Below, piece by piece: positions 1 through 8,951 of a stretch of DNA of 64,000 nt (position 1 is the first letter of the stretch; every line of letters begins with the position of its first letter). The DNA is taken from positions 111,277-175,276 of the forward strand of contig JAUVXF010000005.1 of assembly GCA_030603695.1 (NCBI GenBank). The letters are read 5' to 3'. Made by a program: the position numbers and the translations under genes. Below the pieces are notes generated by a model. It had not been told where the DNA came from. It saw only the letters and a list, made by a program, of their open reading frames with translations, and made no database searches. This DNA comes from Natronohydrobacter sp. (lineage in GTDB: Bacteria; Pseudomonadota; Alphaproteobacteria; Rhodobacterales; Rhodobacteraceae).

Positions 1-896
1 GTGGCCGCAACGATGATAATGCCCTCATTCGCCTCAAACCCGTCCATCTCCACCAGCAGCTGGTTCAGCGTCTGCTCGCGTTCATCATTGCCGCCGCCAT
101 AGCCCACACCACGCGACCGGCCCACGGCGTCAATCTCGTCGATGAACACGATGCAGGGCGCATTTTTCTTGGCCTGCTCGAACATGTCGCGCACACGGCT
201 TGCGCCCACGCCCACAAACATTTCCACAAAGTCAGAGCCGGAAATGGTGAAGAAGGGCACACCCGCTTCGCCCGCAATGGCACGCGCCAGCAGGGTTTTA
301 CCTGTGCCCGGAGGGCCAACAAGCAGCGCACCTTTGGGGATCTTGCCTCCAAGACGCGAGAATTTCTGCGGGTTGCGCAGGAATTCAACGATCTCTTCCA
401 GCTCGTCCTTGGCCTCGTCAATGCCGGCAACATCATCGAATGTTACGCGGCCATGCTTTTCCGTCAGCAGCTTTGCTTTGGATTTGCCAAAGCCCATTGC
501 GCCACCTTTGCCGCCGCCCTGCATGCGGTTCATGAAATAAATCCAAACCCCGATCAGCAGCAGGAAAGGCAGCCACAGCATAAGCGTGGAGAGGAAGCCC
601 GATTGTTGCTGTGGCCGCGCTTCAACCGGGATATCGGCGGCCAGCAGGCGCTGAGTCAGTGTGGAATCATCTGGGCGGATGGTGGAATATTGCTGCCCAT
701 CGCGACCGACAAAGACAATCCGCTCGCCATCAATGGTCACGCGGCTGACATCGGCATTTTCAACGCGGGTAATGAACTCTGAATAGCCCACCGATCGGGC
801 GGATGATGTGGACTGCCCGTTGCTGAACATGTTGAACAACATGATCATCAGCAAGAACAGCACTATCCAGAAAGCGAAATTCCGTGCATTGCCCAC
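1..896 (-). CDS. ftsH: ATP-dependent zinc metalloprotease FtsH (N-terminal part, cut by the window edge)
   Basis: Membrane-anchored AAA+ protease that degrades misfolded membrane proteins and regulatory proteins; only the first 298 codons are present. The reading starts at a GTG (896-894) preceded by AGGAGA, giving [14 protein letters not shown], the first of two membrane segments around a short periplasmic domain; the second is near residues 105-122. The AAA domain follows with Walker A GPPGTGKT, the [15 protein letters not shown] region and Walker [12 protein letters not shown]. The HExxH zinc site lies beyond the window. It sits 78 bp downstream of tilS on the same strand, the usual alphaproteobacterial order. 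Identity is sure; the GTG start is supported by the binding site and by the lack of an earlier in-frame ATG. Confidence 0.96.
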   Translation of the reverse strand, partial: MGNARNFAFWIVLFLLMIMLFNMFSNGQSTSSARSVGYSEFITRVENADVSRVTIDGERIVFVGRDGQQYSTIRPDDSTLTQRLLAADIPVEARPQQQSGFLSTLMLWLPFLLLIGVWIYFMNRMQGGGKGGAMGFGKSKAKLLTEKHGRVTFDDVAGIDEAKDELEEIVEFLRNPQKFSRLGGKIPKGALLVGPPGTGKTLLARAIAGEAGVPFFTISGSDFVEMFVGVGASRVRDMFEQAKKNAPCIVFIDEIDAVGRSRGVGYGGGNDEREQTLNQLLVEMDGFEANEGIIIVAA

Positions 897-974
897 GGGC
901 GTCTCCTCTAATCAACTGTGCAAGGCGCGACTGCGCGCTGGCTTCCCTCATACATAGCAATTATGAACGCGCAT

Positions 975-2228
975 TCAATGCGAATACGCCGCAGAACCCG
1001 CGCCCGTGTCGGTTTGGCACAGGCTTGCGTGCCAGTCTGGGGCCAGCCCGGCCAAGGGGGCAGCCACAAGCCGCGCGCCGTCCCATACTGCGGGACTGGC
1101 CAGAAGCGAGGGGCGTGGCAATAACCATCCGGCCTGATCGGGGCATAGCGCAAGCCCGTTCTCGCCCAAGGCGGCAATGTGCAAATCTTGCGCGGGCAGG
1201 GTATCTGGGGGGGCGGTGATCTGCCAGCGCTTGTCCCAGATTTGGCCAAATGGCGCGCGCAGCCTTGCCACGGCCTGCGCCTCGCGGGTGATGCGCAAAA
1301 CATCGCCCGCCCGTGTTATCAGGCAGCCATGCAGCGTGGCACGGTGCGCGCCAAGTGCCGCGCGCAGGGCCTTCATGCGCGGGCGGTAAGGGCTGGATGC
1401 GATTTCACACAGCGCGCGCGCAAACAGGCGGTAGCGTGTATCTGCTGGCAGGGCATCAAGGCCCTTGGCATCAAACAGAATATCGCCATGCTGGTCTTGG
1501 CGCAGCTGCGCTTGCGCGGTGTCGGCGGCCAGTTCCAGCACATGCCGCGCCTCTGCCATGCGTGCGGCGGTTTCTGCCAGCCGGGTATCGCTTAGCCCAA
1601 GCGGCGCCAGAAGGGCGCGCAGTTGGCGGGCTTTCACACGGTCGAAATCGGTGTTTTCGTTGCTGGGGTCATCGGCCCAGTGCAGCCCTTGCGCCAAAAG
1701 CCAGTCGCGCAAATCTGCGCGCGCCATATCCAAGAGTGGGCGCAGCCATAGCAGCCCATGCGCGCCAAAGCGCGCAGGCATTGCCGCCAGCCCATCCACC
1801 CCAGAGCCGCGCGCAAGGCGCAGCAGCACGGTTTCCGCCTGATCGTCGCGGGTATGGCCCAAAAGCACGGCATCCAGTCCTTCAGACGCTGCCCATTGGG
1901 CCAAAAGACGCCGCCGCGCCTGCCGCGCGGCATCTTGCAGATTGCCGCGGCCTGACCAATCTTGCCAGTGCAGGGTGGCATGGGGCAGGCCCAAGCGCGC
2001 AGCGGCCTTGGCCACTGTTTGCGCCTCTGTTGCAGATTCGGGGCGCAATCCGTGATCGACAGTTGCAACCCATAGCTCTGCCCCGCCCCATCGCGCGGCC
2101 AAGGCCATCATCGCCATGCTGTCGCTGCCGCCAGACACTGCCAGCCCCAGCCGCCGTGCCCGGCTGTCAGGCATAAGCTGCGACAGGCTTTCGGCAAATT
2201 CTGCTGGCAGATCGGGCGCGCCCGCCAT
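975..2228 (-). CDS. tilS: tRNA(Ile)-lysidine synthase TilS
   Basis: Cytoplasmic enzyme that converts C34 of the CAU-anticodon isoleucine tRNA to lysidine using ATP and lysine, so that AUA is read as isoleucine. The 417-residue product has the PP-loop ATP-binding motif SGGSDS at residues 32-37, then the conserved TVDHGLRPES and GHTRDDQAETVLLRLARGSG segments of the N-terminal catalytic domain. The C-terminal part is more divergent, as is common in alphaproteobacteria. Its ATG shares one base with the cpoB stop codon (TGATG), so the two are translationally coupled at the end of the tol-pal run. Confident family call. Confidence 0.95.
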   Translation of the reverse strand: MAGAPDLPAEFAESLSQLMPDSRARRLGLAVSGGSDSMAMMALAARWGGAELWVATVDHGLRPESATEAQTVAKAAARLGLPHATLHWQDWSGRGNLQDAARQARRRLLAQWAASEGLDAVLLGHTRDDQAETVLLRLARGSGVDGLAAMPARFGAHGLLWLRPLLDMARADLRDWLLAQGLHWADDPSNENTDFDRVKARQLRALLAPLGLSDTRLAETAARMAEARHVLELAADTAQAQLRQDQHGDILFDAKGLDALPADTRYRLFARALCEIASSPYRPRMKALRAALGAHRATLHGCLITRAGDVLRITREAQAVARLRAPFGQIWDKRWQITAPPDTLPAQDLHIAALGENGLALCPDQAGWLLPRPSLLASPAVWDGARLVAAPLAGLAPDWHASLCQTDTGAGSAAYSH

Positions 2229-3031
2229 CAGGGGCAGGCAAGGCGCAGCCGCGCCGCTTCGGCCTCGGCGGCCTCTGGGCTGGTGGTGAAACGATTACGC
2301 AATTCGTCAAACATGACGCAAGCTTCGGAAATCTGTTCCAGCCGCCCCAGACTATCGCCCAAGGCCAGCAGGGCGCGGGGCGCATCCGGGCCATCGGGGG
2401 CAGAGAGATAGAGGTTCAGATAGGCACGCGCCGTCTCTGGCTCTGCCCCGCGGGCGCGGTGCATCTGGCCCAGAAGCAGGCTTGCATCTGCCCCAAGGGG
2501 GCTGCCGGGGTAGAATTCCAGAAATTGCTGCAACGCCGCTGCGGCTGCCTCGAATTCGCCTGCATCTGCCATGGCGCGGGCAGCATCGAAGGCGACGCTT
2601 TCAGACGCCGCAAGTTGGGGCGTTTCAAACCCCGGTGCGGCAGAAGAGTTCCCGACAGCACCGCCCAAAGCACGCGGCGCGGCCAGATTGGTCACATCCC
2701 CGCCCTCAAGCTCTGTCAGGCGAAATTCCAGATCGCCCAATCTGTTCGAAGCCTCGTCAATCGCGCGGCGAATGCGGAACTCCAGTTCCTCGGTGCGCCC
2801 GGTCAGGCGCGTTAGTTCCTCGCGGATGCGCTCTACCCTGTCAACCAGGCTGCCATCAAAACCCGGTTGCGCCGCGCCCGCGCCCGAAGACAGTTCCCGC
2901 GCCAGATCGGCAACAGCCGCGCTAAGCGCTGTCAACTCTGCGCGCAGGTCTGCGACCGTATCCGCCCGTGCCGGGGCCAGCACTGGCCCCGACAGAAAAC
3001 ACGCAAGCGCTATGATCCGCAGCACGCGCAT
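2228..3031 (-). CDS. cpoB: Cell division coordinator CpoB (YbgF, Tol-Pal associated)
   Basis: Periplasmic protein that links the Tol-Pal machine to peptidoglycan synthesis at the division site. The 267-residue product starts with a signal peptide (MRVLRIIALACFLSGPVLAPARA). A coiled-coil trimerisation stretch (about residues 25-100, leucine- and glutamate-rich heptads) follows. The C-terminal half contains TPR-like repeats, with segments such as FLEFYPGSPLGADASLLLGQ and ALLALGDSLGRLEQ. It lies 4 bp downstream of pal and overlaps tilS by one base. The family usually carries a linker rich in Ala/Gly or Gln between coil and TPR, as here. Confidence 0.93.
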   Translation of the reverse strand: MRVLRIIALACFLSGPVLAPARADTVADLRAELTALSAAVADLARELSSGAGAAQPGFDGSLVDRVERIREELTRLTGRTEELEFRIRRAIDEASNRLGDLEFRLTELEGGDVTNLAAPRALGGAVGNSSAAPGFETPQLAASESVAFDAARAMADAGEFEAAAAALQQFLEFYPGSPLGADASLLLGQMHRARGAEPETARAYLNLYLSAPDGPDAPRALLALGDSLGRLEQISEACVMFDELRNRFTTSPEAAEAEAARLRLACP

Positions 3032-3035
3032 CAGA

Positions 3036-3572
3036 TCAGCTCGATACGCCGGAAATTGCCGTCACGCCGCGACGGTTGATATCCCAGCAGCGCTGCGCGG
3101 CGCAGGCTTCCACGGGGCGTTCTTTGCCATAGCTGACTGTGCGCAGACGGTTAGCAGACACACCTTGCCCAATCAGATATTGCAAGATTGCATTTGCCCG
3201 CCGCTCGCCCAAAGCCACGTTGTATTCGCGCGTGCCGCGCTCATCTGCATGGCCCTCGATGATGATTGCAAATTGAGGATTGGAACGCAGCCACGCGGCT
3301 TGGGCATTCAGTGTTGCGCGGGCTTCCTCGCTCAGGCTGGAGCTGTCCACCGTGAAGAACACCCGATCCCCGATGCGCTGCTGGAAATGCGCGATGGAGG
3401 TAGGATCGTTTGGATCGCCCAGATTGCCAGTGAAAATGCCACCGTCATTAAATCCGCCAGCGCCGCCAAAGCCATCGGCCCCGCCGCCGCCGAATGTGCC
3501 ACCGCGCGGGTTGTTGCATGCCGCCAGCGCCAGGCCAGCCAGAATGAGAAGTGCTTTTGATGTCAGGTTCAT
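3036..3572 (-). CDS. pal: Peptidoglycan-associated lipoprotein Pal
   Basis: Outer-membrane lipoprotein that binds peptidoglycan and TolB, holding the outer membrane to the cell wall. The 178-residue precursor has a lipobox LALAAC ending at residue 19, so the mature protein starts at the lipidated cysteine. A flexible Gly-rich linker (about residues 20-50) precedes the OmpA-like domain with the diagnostic EGHADERGTREYNVALGERRA segment near residue 107 and a final SYGKERP motif. It ends with a Cys-containing tail typical of Rhodobacterales Pal (CAAQRCWDINRRGV). Second last of the tol genes; 40 bp after tolB. Confidence 0.97.
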   Translation of the reverse strand: MNLTSKALLILAGLALAACNNPRGGTFGGGGADGFGGAGGFNDGGIFTGNLGDPNDPTSIAHFQQRIGDRVFFTVDSSSLSEEARATLNAQAAWLRSNPQFAIIIEGHADERGTREYNVALGERRANAILQYLIGQGVSANRLRTVSYGKERPVEACAAQRCWDINRRGVTAISGVSS

Positions 3573-3612
3573 GGAAGTCTATCCCTCGTGAGGTTGATTT
3601 TGTTGGGTCAGA

Positions 3613-4938
3613 TCAGGGCAAAAGCGGGCCCCATGCCGGGTCAGAGGCTGGCCCCGGCGTTGGAATGCGGCGCAGGTTGCGCCCCGTGATATCTACAGAA
3701 AACAGCGCTGGATCGCCCCCTTGTGCTTCCCGCGTGAACATGATGACGCGCCCATTTGGGGCCCAAGTGGGGCCTTCGTCAAGAAACGACGCTGTGAGCA
3801 GCCGCTCTTCCGAGCCATCCGTGCGCATGACGCCGATATGAAAGCGGCCTGCATTGGATTTGGTGAACGCAATCAGATCCCCGCGCGGAGACCAGACAGG
3901 CGTGGAATAGCGCCCCTGCCCAAAGCTGATCCGCCGTGCCTCGCCGCCATTGGCGGGCATGACATAGATCTGGCTTGTGCCAGAACGATCCGATTCAAAG
4001 GTAATGAACCGGCCATCGGGCGAGAAGCTGGGCGAGGTTGCGATAGAGGGCGAGGCGGTAAGCTGCTGCATCTGCCCTGACCCCAGATTAAGGCGGTACA
4101 AATCGGTATTACCCCCACGCGCCGCCGAAAACACCAACGACCCCCCATCGGGCGAAAAGCGCGGCGAGAAGGTTTGCGCGCCGGGAATATCGCCAACCAA
4201 CTGGCGCTGGCCTGTCTGCGTATTCATCAGCGCAATACGGGGCGCGCCGGTTTCATAGGTGGTGTACAAAATGCGCTCGCCCCCTTGCGAGAAGCGCGGC
4301 GCAAGTGTCAGCGCGCGCCCATCTGTCAGGAATTGCACATTCTCGCCATCCTGATCCATGATCGCCAGACGCTTGCTACGATTGCCGCGCGGCCCGGATT
4401 CAGAGATGAATACAACGCGGCTGTCAAAATACCCGGCCTCGCCTGTAATCCGGGTATATACCGCGTCGGACACTTTATGTGCCATGCGCCGCCAGCTATC
4501 GGTTGTGCCTGCAAATTGCAGCCCTTGGCCAACTTGCTGGCCTGTCAGCACATCGAACAACCGGAATTTCACGGTCATTCGGTTGCCTGAAACCGAAACC
4601 GCTCCGGTAATCAGCGCCTGCACATTGATCGCGCGCCAAGAGGCATAGCTTACGCCGGCATCAAAGCTGGTAATCCGCTCGATATGGGCTTGGGGCGGCA
4701 CTTCGCGGAACAAGCCGGTATTCGAGAGGTTGGCCGCCACCACCCGCGCCAGCGCTTCGGCATATTGGCCGCCTGCACTGTTTTCGGGCACAAAGGCCGG
4801 CATGGCGAAGGGCATGGGTTCAATCACGCCTTCGGTAATTTGCAGGCGCAAGGGCTGGGCCTGTGCGGGTGCGAATGCAGCCAATGCCGTGACAACGGCA
4901 AGGGCAAGGGCTGGCAGGGTGTTGAAAAGCCGGATCAT
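3613..4938 (-). CDS. tolB: Tol-Pal system beta-propeller protein TolB
   Basis: Periplasmic protein that shuttles between Pal and the TolA-TolQ-TolR inner-membrane complex. The 441-residue precursor has a signal peptide ending near AFAPAQAQP (residue 28), an N-terminal TolB_N domain (residues 30-160) and a six-bladed propeller built of WD40-like PD40 repeats, visible as repeated FSPDG and WSPRGD motifs ([41 protein letters not shown]). Its ATG overlaps the tolA stop (ATGA), showing translational coupling. Confidence 0.97.
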   Translation of the reverse strand: MIRLFNTLPALALAVVTALAAFAPAQAQPLRLQITEGVIEPMPFAMPAFVPENSAGGQYAEALARVVAANLSNTGLFREVPPQAHIERITSFDAGVSYASWRAINVQALITGAVSVSGNRMTVKFRLFDVLTGQQVGQGLQFAGTTDSWRRMAHKVSDAVYTRITGEAGYFDSRVVFISESGPRGNRSKRLAIMDQDGENVQFLTDGRALTLAPRFSQGGERILYTTYETGAPRIALMNTQTGQRQLVGDIPGAQTFSPRFSPDGGSLVFSAARGGNTDLYRLNLGSGQMQQLTASPSIATSPSFSPDGRFITFESDRSGTSQIYVMPANGGEARRISFGQGRYSTPVWSPRGDLIAFTKSNAGRFHIGVMRTDGSEERLLTASFLDEGPTWAPNGRVIMFTREAQGGDPALFSVDITGRNLRRIPTPGPASDPAWGPLLP

Positions 4939-6182
4939 CTGAGTCTCATGCCTTCGGGGTTGAATGTGATCTCTATATCACGCCACGCGTCATATTTCTC
5001 TGGGGGTAGGCCATAACCATCGCCTTCACAGCGAATTATTGCGCGCCGGGCGGCCTCGAACGCCTGTTGCACGGCGGTTTCCGTGCCGCCAGAGGCGCTG
5101 ACCACGCGAATCGAGCCTTGTTCATGGCGCGCGGCTGGTGTCATGGAGAAGGCAACAGTTACAGTAACTTGCTGCGCATCTGTGGAAAGAACACCGATAT
5201 TCCAGCACTGCTGGATCGCAAGGCGCAGGCTGTCGGCCTCTGACGCGCTCAGACCACCGGAACTGGAACCGATGGGGCTGCTGCCACTGCCGCCCAGTTG
5301 CTCTGACAGCGCCGCCGCCAAGGCTTCGGCAATCGCATCGCTGGGGTCGGGGGCGGGGGCAGGTGCTGGCGTTGGTGCGGGTGCCGGGGTGGGCGCGGGT
5401 GTTGGTGCCGGAGTAGGTGCCGGAGTGGGTGCCGGGGCTGCGGCTGTCTGGGTATCAGCCGCAGGCGCGGGCCGTTCTGGGCGCGTGCGGGGGCGGTCGC
5501 TGATGACAGGGGCCATCGCCGCGCGCTCGATCGAGGTTGTGTCTGTTTCCGTGGCCTCTGTCACAATCTCTGTCGTGGCCTCTGGTGGGGCCGTCTCTGT
5601 TTGTTCCTGCTCCGGCACGACAACATCTGCGGCAGCATCCGCCTGTGCGGCGGGGCGCGCGGTGATATCCACCTGTGCGCCCTCTGGCGGCGCCTCTGTC
5701 GGGGTGGGGGCCACGCGATCCACAGGGCGGGGGCGCGGGCGCTCTGACACGCCGGGCGCGGGAAGAGGTGAAAAGACCACGCCGGTAGATTGCTCTGCCG
5801 GTGGGGTTGGTTCTGCAACGGGTTCCGGTGCTGGCTGCGGCACAGGCGGCGGCGCAGGCGCAGGTGCAGGCTCTGGCGCAGGCTCTGGCGCAGGCGGCGG
5901 TGTTACGGGTTCTGGCGCGCGAATTTCCGGCTCTGGCGCAGGCGGGGGCGCAGGTGTGGGTGCGGGTTCTGGTGCAGGCGCGGGCGCTTCGCGCGGGCCG
6001 CTGAGGGCTGCGAATTCTTCTGCCGAAATGATTGACACATCGGCAACGGGAATCTGAAGGCTGTTTTTCGGGGCTTGGAAAATGTCATTGAAGACAAGCC
6101 ACAGGATCAGCCCAAGATGCACCGTACCCGAGACTTTCTGCCCCGTGTCCATCCGTTCCCATATGTCCCGTGCAACGGCCAT
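4935..6182 (-). CDS. tolA: Tol-Pal system protein TolA
   Basis: Inner-membrane anchored protein that spans the periplasm and transmits the proton-motive force from TolQR to TolB-Pal. The 415-residue protein has one N-terminal membrane segment ([19 protein letters not shown]), a very long Pro/Ala/Thr/Glu-rich domain (about residues 65-310) instead of the Lys/Ala helix of enterobacteria, and a C-terminal TolA/TonB-like domain with the conserved IQQCWN and a final [16 protein letters not shown]. The ATG at 6182 is chosen because a TTG 45 bases further up would overlap tolR by 20 bp and add a tail not expected in the family. It overlaps tolB by 4 bp. Confidence 0.94.
   Translation of the reverse strand: MAVARDIWERMDTGQKVSGTVHLGLILWLVFNDIFQAPKNSLQIPVADVSIISAEEFAALSGPREAPAPAPEPAPTPAPPPAPEPEIRAPEPVTPPPAPEPAPEPAPAPAPPPVPQPAPEPVAEPTPPAEQSTGVVFSPLPAPGVSERPRPRPVDRVAPTPTEAPPEGAQVDITARPAAQADAAADVVVPEQEQTETAPPEATTEIVTEATETDTTSIERAAMAPVISDRPRTRPERPAPAADTQTAAAPAPTPAPTPAPTPAPTPAPAPTPAPAPAPDPSDAIAEALAAALSEQLGGSGSSPIGSSSGGLSASEADSLRLAIQQCWNIGVLSTDAQQVTVTVAFSMTPAARHEQGSIRVVSASGGTETAVQQAFEAARRAIIRCEGDGYGLPPEKYDAWRDIEITFNPEGMRLR
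5341..5440. repeat. Degenerate proline-alanine codon repeat inside tolA
   Basis: Imperfect tandem units of 6 to 12 bases encode alternating Pro-Ala and Pro-Thr-Pro-Ala on the minus strand. This is the periplasm-spanning linker of TolA, not an independent element. A similar, less regular Pro/Ala/Glu-coding stretch lies at about 5830-6000. Such tracts can vary in length between strains by slippage. Confidence 0.7.
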
Positions 6183-6207
6183 GCGCTTGCGATACCCTGT
6201 GTTTCGC

Positions 6208-6678
6208 TCAGTTGCCCGACCCGTCAAAGCGTGGGCCGCCTTGTTCGGTCACAAGCCCGATATTGTTGAAGCCCCCTGCATTCAGCGCGCCCATCACTTG
6301 CACCACACGCTCATATGGGATTGCCCCATCTGCGCGCAGAAACACTTTATTGTCGCGCCGCTGCTCTGCGATGGCGCGCAATTGTGGGATCAGGGTATCT
6401 GGTTCAACCTGCGAAGACATAATCATAACTGTGCCATCTGCCAGCAATGTGATTGCAAGCGGATCTTCCTGTTCGGCAGGCAAAGCCCCGGCAGAGGTGC
6501 GCGGCAATTCCACAGGCACACCCAGTGTCAGCATGGGCGCGGCCACCATGAAGATGATCAGCAGCACCAGCATCACATCCACAAAGGGCGTGACGTTCAT
6601 TTCCGACATATGCCCCGCACCGCCGCGCCGCCTGCGCCGCCCCGTGCCATCACCTTTCTTGATGAATTGCGATCCCAT
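6208..6678 (-). CDS. tolR: Tol-Pal system protein TolR
   Basis: ExbD/TolR family inner-membrane protein that with TolQ forms the proton channel energising TolA. The 156-residue product has a basic N-terminal tail (KKGDGTGRRRRRGGAG), then the diagnostic MSEMNVTPFVDVMLVLLIIFMV, in which the aspartate of the single membrane helix is the proton-conducting residue. A periplasmic domain of about 100 residues with conserved VFLRADGAIPYERVVQVMG follows. It starts 3 bp after tolQ and ends 25 bp before tolA. Confidence 0.97.
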   Translation of the reverse strand: MGSQFIKKGDGTGRRRRRGGAGHMSEMNVTPFVDVMLVLLIIFMVAAPMLTLGVPVELPRTSAGALPAEQEDPLAITLLADGTVMIMSSQVEPDTLIPQLRAIAEQRRDNKVFLRADGAIPYERVVQVMGALNAGGFNNIGLVTEQGGPRFDGSGN

Positions 6679-6681
6679 CTG

Positions 6682-7380
6682 TCAGCCAGCGTCCAATTGG
6701 CGCGACAGGATGGTGTTGAATTCATCAGCAAAGGCTTCATAGCCCGAAATAATCTCGTCGCTGTCATCGGTCAGCTTGTTATAGGCGATTGTGGCAGGGA
6801 TCGCGGCCAACAGGCCAAGCCCTGTGGCAAGCAGCGCCTCTGCAATGCCGGGTGCGACAACGGCCAGGTTGCTGGATTCTGCCATGGCGATTTCTTCAAA
6901 CGCCGTCTTGATCCCCCAGACTGTGCCAAACAAGCCCACGAAGGGCGAGGCAGAGCCAACGGAGGCCAGAAATGTCAGGCCGCCCGTCAATTCGCGCGCT
7001 TCCTTGTTGATGGCCACATCCATAGAGCGGTCAATCCGTGCCACCGCACCGGGGATAAGCCGCCCATCGGGACGGTGAGAGCGCCGCCATTCTGTCATCC
7101 CGGCAGCAAATACCCGCTGCGGAGAGGTTTCGGGCGCAGGGCCGATATGGTCATACAACTCATCCAGCGGTTCGCCAGACCAGAAGGCAGCCTCAAACTC
7201 TGCCGCTTCGGCGCGCGCGCGGCGGTAGCGAAGTTGTTTCTGGATGATGATCGCCCAAGACCAGAAGGACGCGACGATCAGACCGATCATCACAAGCTGC
7301 ACGATGAAAGAGGCCCGCGCAAAAAGCCCGATCAGCGAGAAATCGACATCCTGAACGGATGCCAGTGTGGTGGGTTCCAT
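6682..7380 (-). CDS. tolQ: Tol-Pal system protein TolQ
   Basis: MotA/TolQ/ExbB family proton channel subunit of the inner membrane, partner of TolR. The 232-residue protein shows three membrane segments: near residues 13-40 (FSLIGLFARASFIVQLVMIGLI), near 130-155 with LTFLASVGSASPFVGLFGTVWGI, and near 170-195 with VAPGIAEALLATGLGLLAAIPATIAYN, the two conserved family cores. The ATG at 7380 is preferred over a GTG 12 bases upstream, since the protein then begins MEPTTLASVQDVDFS as in relatives. First gene of the tolQRAB-pal-cpoB run. Confidence 0.96.
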   Translation of the reverse strand: MEPTTLASVQDVDFSLIGLFARASFIVQLVMIGLIVASFWSWAIIIQKQLRYRRARAEAAEFEAAFWSGEPLDELYDHIGPAPETSPQRVFAAGMTEWRRSHRPDGRLIPGAVARIDRSMDVAINKEARELTGGLTFLASVGSASPFVGLFGTVWGIKTAFEEIAMAESSNLAVVAPGIAEALLATGLGLLAAIPATIAYNKLTDDSDEIISGYEAFADEFNTILSRQLDAG

Positions 7381-7429
7381 GTGTCTGCTCACTCAAAAGC
7401 GCCGCTCTGTTCTGGCGGCTTTGCGGCAG

Positions 7430-7458
7430 ATCATACAGCAAGACAAGCGCAACACCAA
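7430..7458 (-). promoter_or_regulatory. Candidate promoter of the tolQRAB-pal operon
   Basis: On the minus strand TTGGTG (7458-7453) and TATGAT (7435-7430) are separated by exactly 17 bases and end 49 bases before the tolQ ATG. Both hexamers are close to the housekeeping sigma-70 consensus. The site lies in the 101-bp gap between ybgC and tolQ, where a break in the transcript would be expected. Confidence 0.5.
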
Positions 7459-7481
7459 CACAAGCGCGTTATACTTGCGTT

Positions 7482-7886
7482 TTATGTCACAGGTTTTTGC
7501 GGTAATTTGTGCAAAAGGGCGTCTGGAAGGGCCTGTGGTCGCCCAGTTTCGGCCAGACAGACCAGCGTGACTTCTGCCTCGAACAGAATCTGGCCCGCAC
7601 GATACGCGCTTTGGTGCAACACCAGCCGCGCGGCGGAATGGGACAGATAGTTGGTGCGCATATCCAGCACATCATCAAACCGCGCGGGCGCGCGGTAATC
7701 GGCCACCACGCGGCGCACAGCAAACACGCCTTGCCCTTGTGCTTTCATCGCGGCTTGATCAAAGCCCAGATCGCGCAGCCATTCAGAGCGCGCGCGCTCG
7801 ATGAATTTCAGGTAATTCGCGTAATACACGATACCTGCAAGATCGGTATCTTCGTAATAGACCCGAATGGGCAGGTGATGCGTCAT
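7482..7886 (-). CDS. ybgC: Tol-Pal system-associated acyl-CoA thioesterase YbgC
   Basis: Hotdog-fold thioesterase that hydrolyses short or medium acyl-CoA or acyl-ACP thioesters at the inner membrane; its link to the Tol complex is mostly by operon. The 134-residue protein begins MTHHLPIRVYYEDTDLAGIVYYANYLKF, with the catalytic aspartate in the YxDTDxxGIVYY motif and the family helix ERARSEWLRDLG. The ATG at 7886 has GAGGG five bases upstream. A longer in-frame opening reaches 7973, but it only antisenses its neighbour and lacks a binding site. It lies 7 bp after the preceding conserved gene. Confidence 0.95.
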   Translation of the reverse strand: MTHHLPIRVYYEDTDLAGIVYYANYLKFIERARSEWLRDLGFDQAAMKAQGQGVFAVRRVVADYRAPARFDDVLDMRTNYLSHSAARLVLHQSAYRAGQILFEAEVTLVCLAETGRPQALPDALLHKLPQKPVT

Positions 7887-7893
7887 TTGGCCC

Positions 7894-8517
7894 TCAATTC
7901 GGCGCTGGCAGCCGTGCGGCCAGCCGCAGCGCATGGGCCGGGTCGCTGGCCACCGCTGGCAGAACCGGATCATAGGCCGCGCGGATCACACTGGCAATCT
8001 CTGGGCGCAGAACCGCCATGTCACCTGCCAATGCCAGTGCGGGGCTGGTGGTGAAGGCCGTATCCGACCACAGCAAGATAACTTGCACGGCCTGTTGCAG
8101 GGCCAGCGCCTCTGCGGGCATATCCGAAAGCGCGCCATCCATGCGCAGAAAGACAAAGGCCGCCTTGATGGCATTTTGCGCGTCAAAGCGGAAAATGCGG
8201 TATTGGTTCGCCTCTGCCGCTTGCAGGCGCGCGACCAAGGGGCCAAGCCCCTCTACCAGCCGATCCAGATTGGGCACATCCAGCAATTCCGCCCAGTCGC
8301 GGAAGACGAACACCATCAGATTTACACCAAGTTCCGGGTCTGTCTCGGCCATTTTATGGCCCGCCAGTGCCACCACGGCCTCTATCGCGCCTTTGAAGAC
8401 GGGCAGGGTTTCTTCCGCCACACCAAAGACAACCGGCACGATGGGCCTGCCCCATCTGGCGCAAAGATACTGGCCATCGCTGCGGGTGAACAGGGCTTCA
8501 ATTTCGGCTGGCTGCAT
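7894..8517 (-). CDS. Conserved protein of unknown function upstream of ybgC
   Basis: A 207-residue, mostly soluble, acidic protein with no signal peptide or membrane helix. Sequence features are an N-terminal LFTRSDGQYLCARWGRPIVPVVFGV and an FRFDAQNAIKAAFVFLRMDG core. I do not recognise a characterised domain; I recall similar proteins beside ybgC in other Rhodobacteraceae. It is 7 bp upstream of ybgC and so probably co-transcribed with it. Codon use and GC distribution match the neighbours, so it is very likely a real gene. No function is assigned. Confidence 0.8.
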   Translation of the reverse strand: MQPAEIEALFTRSDGQYLCARWGRPIVPVVFGVAEETLPVFKGAIEAVVALAGHKMAETDPELGVNLMVFVFRDWAELLDVPNLDRLVEGLGPLVARLQAAEANQYRIFRFDAQNAIKAAFVFLRMDGALSDMPAEALALQQAVQVILLWSDTAFTTSPALALAGDMAVLRPEIASVIRAAYDPVLPAVASDPAHALRLAARLPAPN

Positions 8518-8951
8518 CGGTGTTCCTCTCGCGCGCCCAGATAGGCCGTGGGCGCGCGCAATGCAAGTCTGCGCGGGGGGGCTGGTGCCGCTCCAAATCT
8601 GTCCCTGTCTTGGCTTTGTGCAATGTTCAGGTGGTGGCCTTTGACACGAAGTCAGCCAAGGCAGGTTTGAGCGGTTGGGGGACGTTGGAGCTGAACACCA
8701 AGCGCGGAGTCAAGGCCGAAGGCCGCCGCGCATCGCCGGGCCGCCCCCCGGCACGGCGATTTGGCTGCAACCTGCGCATAGCTTCAGTTTCGTTCGGACT
8801 TTGCCGCAATAAAGCGCTTAGCCTCAAAGCCAGATCGCCGCACCGTGGCCCGACGCTGCGCGGCTTTGTGAATGCCCCCACCCCCCGCATACCGGCCGTT
8901 CGCAACTTTCAGCATGTGGAAGATGGGAGGGGTTTGTCAGGTGGCGCGGCC
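8518..8951. other. Long intergenic stretch between the ybgC operon and malate synthase, probably holding an interspersed repeat
   Basis: 434 bases with no convincing gene. Positions 8627-8905 contain a minus-strand opening of 92 codons whose translation is Arg- and Pro-rich and reads like the spurious small proteins often predicted from interspersed intergenic repeats in Rhodobacteraceae. At 8729-8759 there is a GC-rich hairpin with ATCGCCG and CGGCGAT arms. No promoter or terminator with a T-run is evident. The repeat assignment is from memory of such sequences and was not searched. Confidence 0.4.

Noticed and set aside
5341..5440. Repeat array in tolA as a CRISPR or minisatellite
   Set aside because: Units are degenerate, very short and in frame with the Pro-Ala coding pattern; no spacer-repeat structure.
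5083..6057. Long plus-strand Gly/Ala/Val-rich opening across tolA
   Set aside because: It is the antisense reading of the Pro-Ala repeat part of tolA; tolA is supported by its C-terminal domain, membrane anchor and operon.
6082..7650. 522-codon plus-strand opening over tolA, tolR and tolQ
   Set aside because: Antisense to three well-identified genes, low-complexity His/Arg/Gln-rich translation, no binding site.
8627..8905. Possible 92-residue minus-strand protein
   Set aside because: Arg/Pro-rich translation typical of repeat DNA and no ribosome binding site; reported as a repeat candidate instead.
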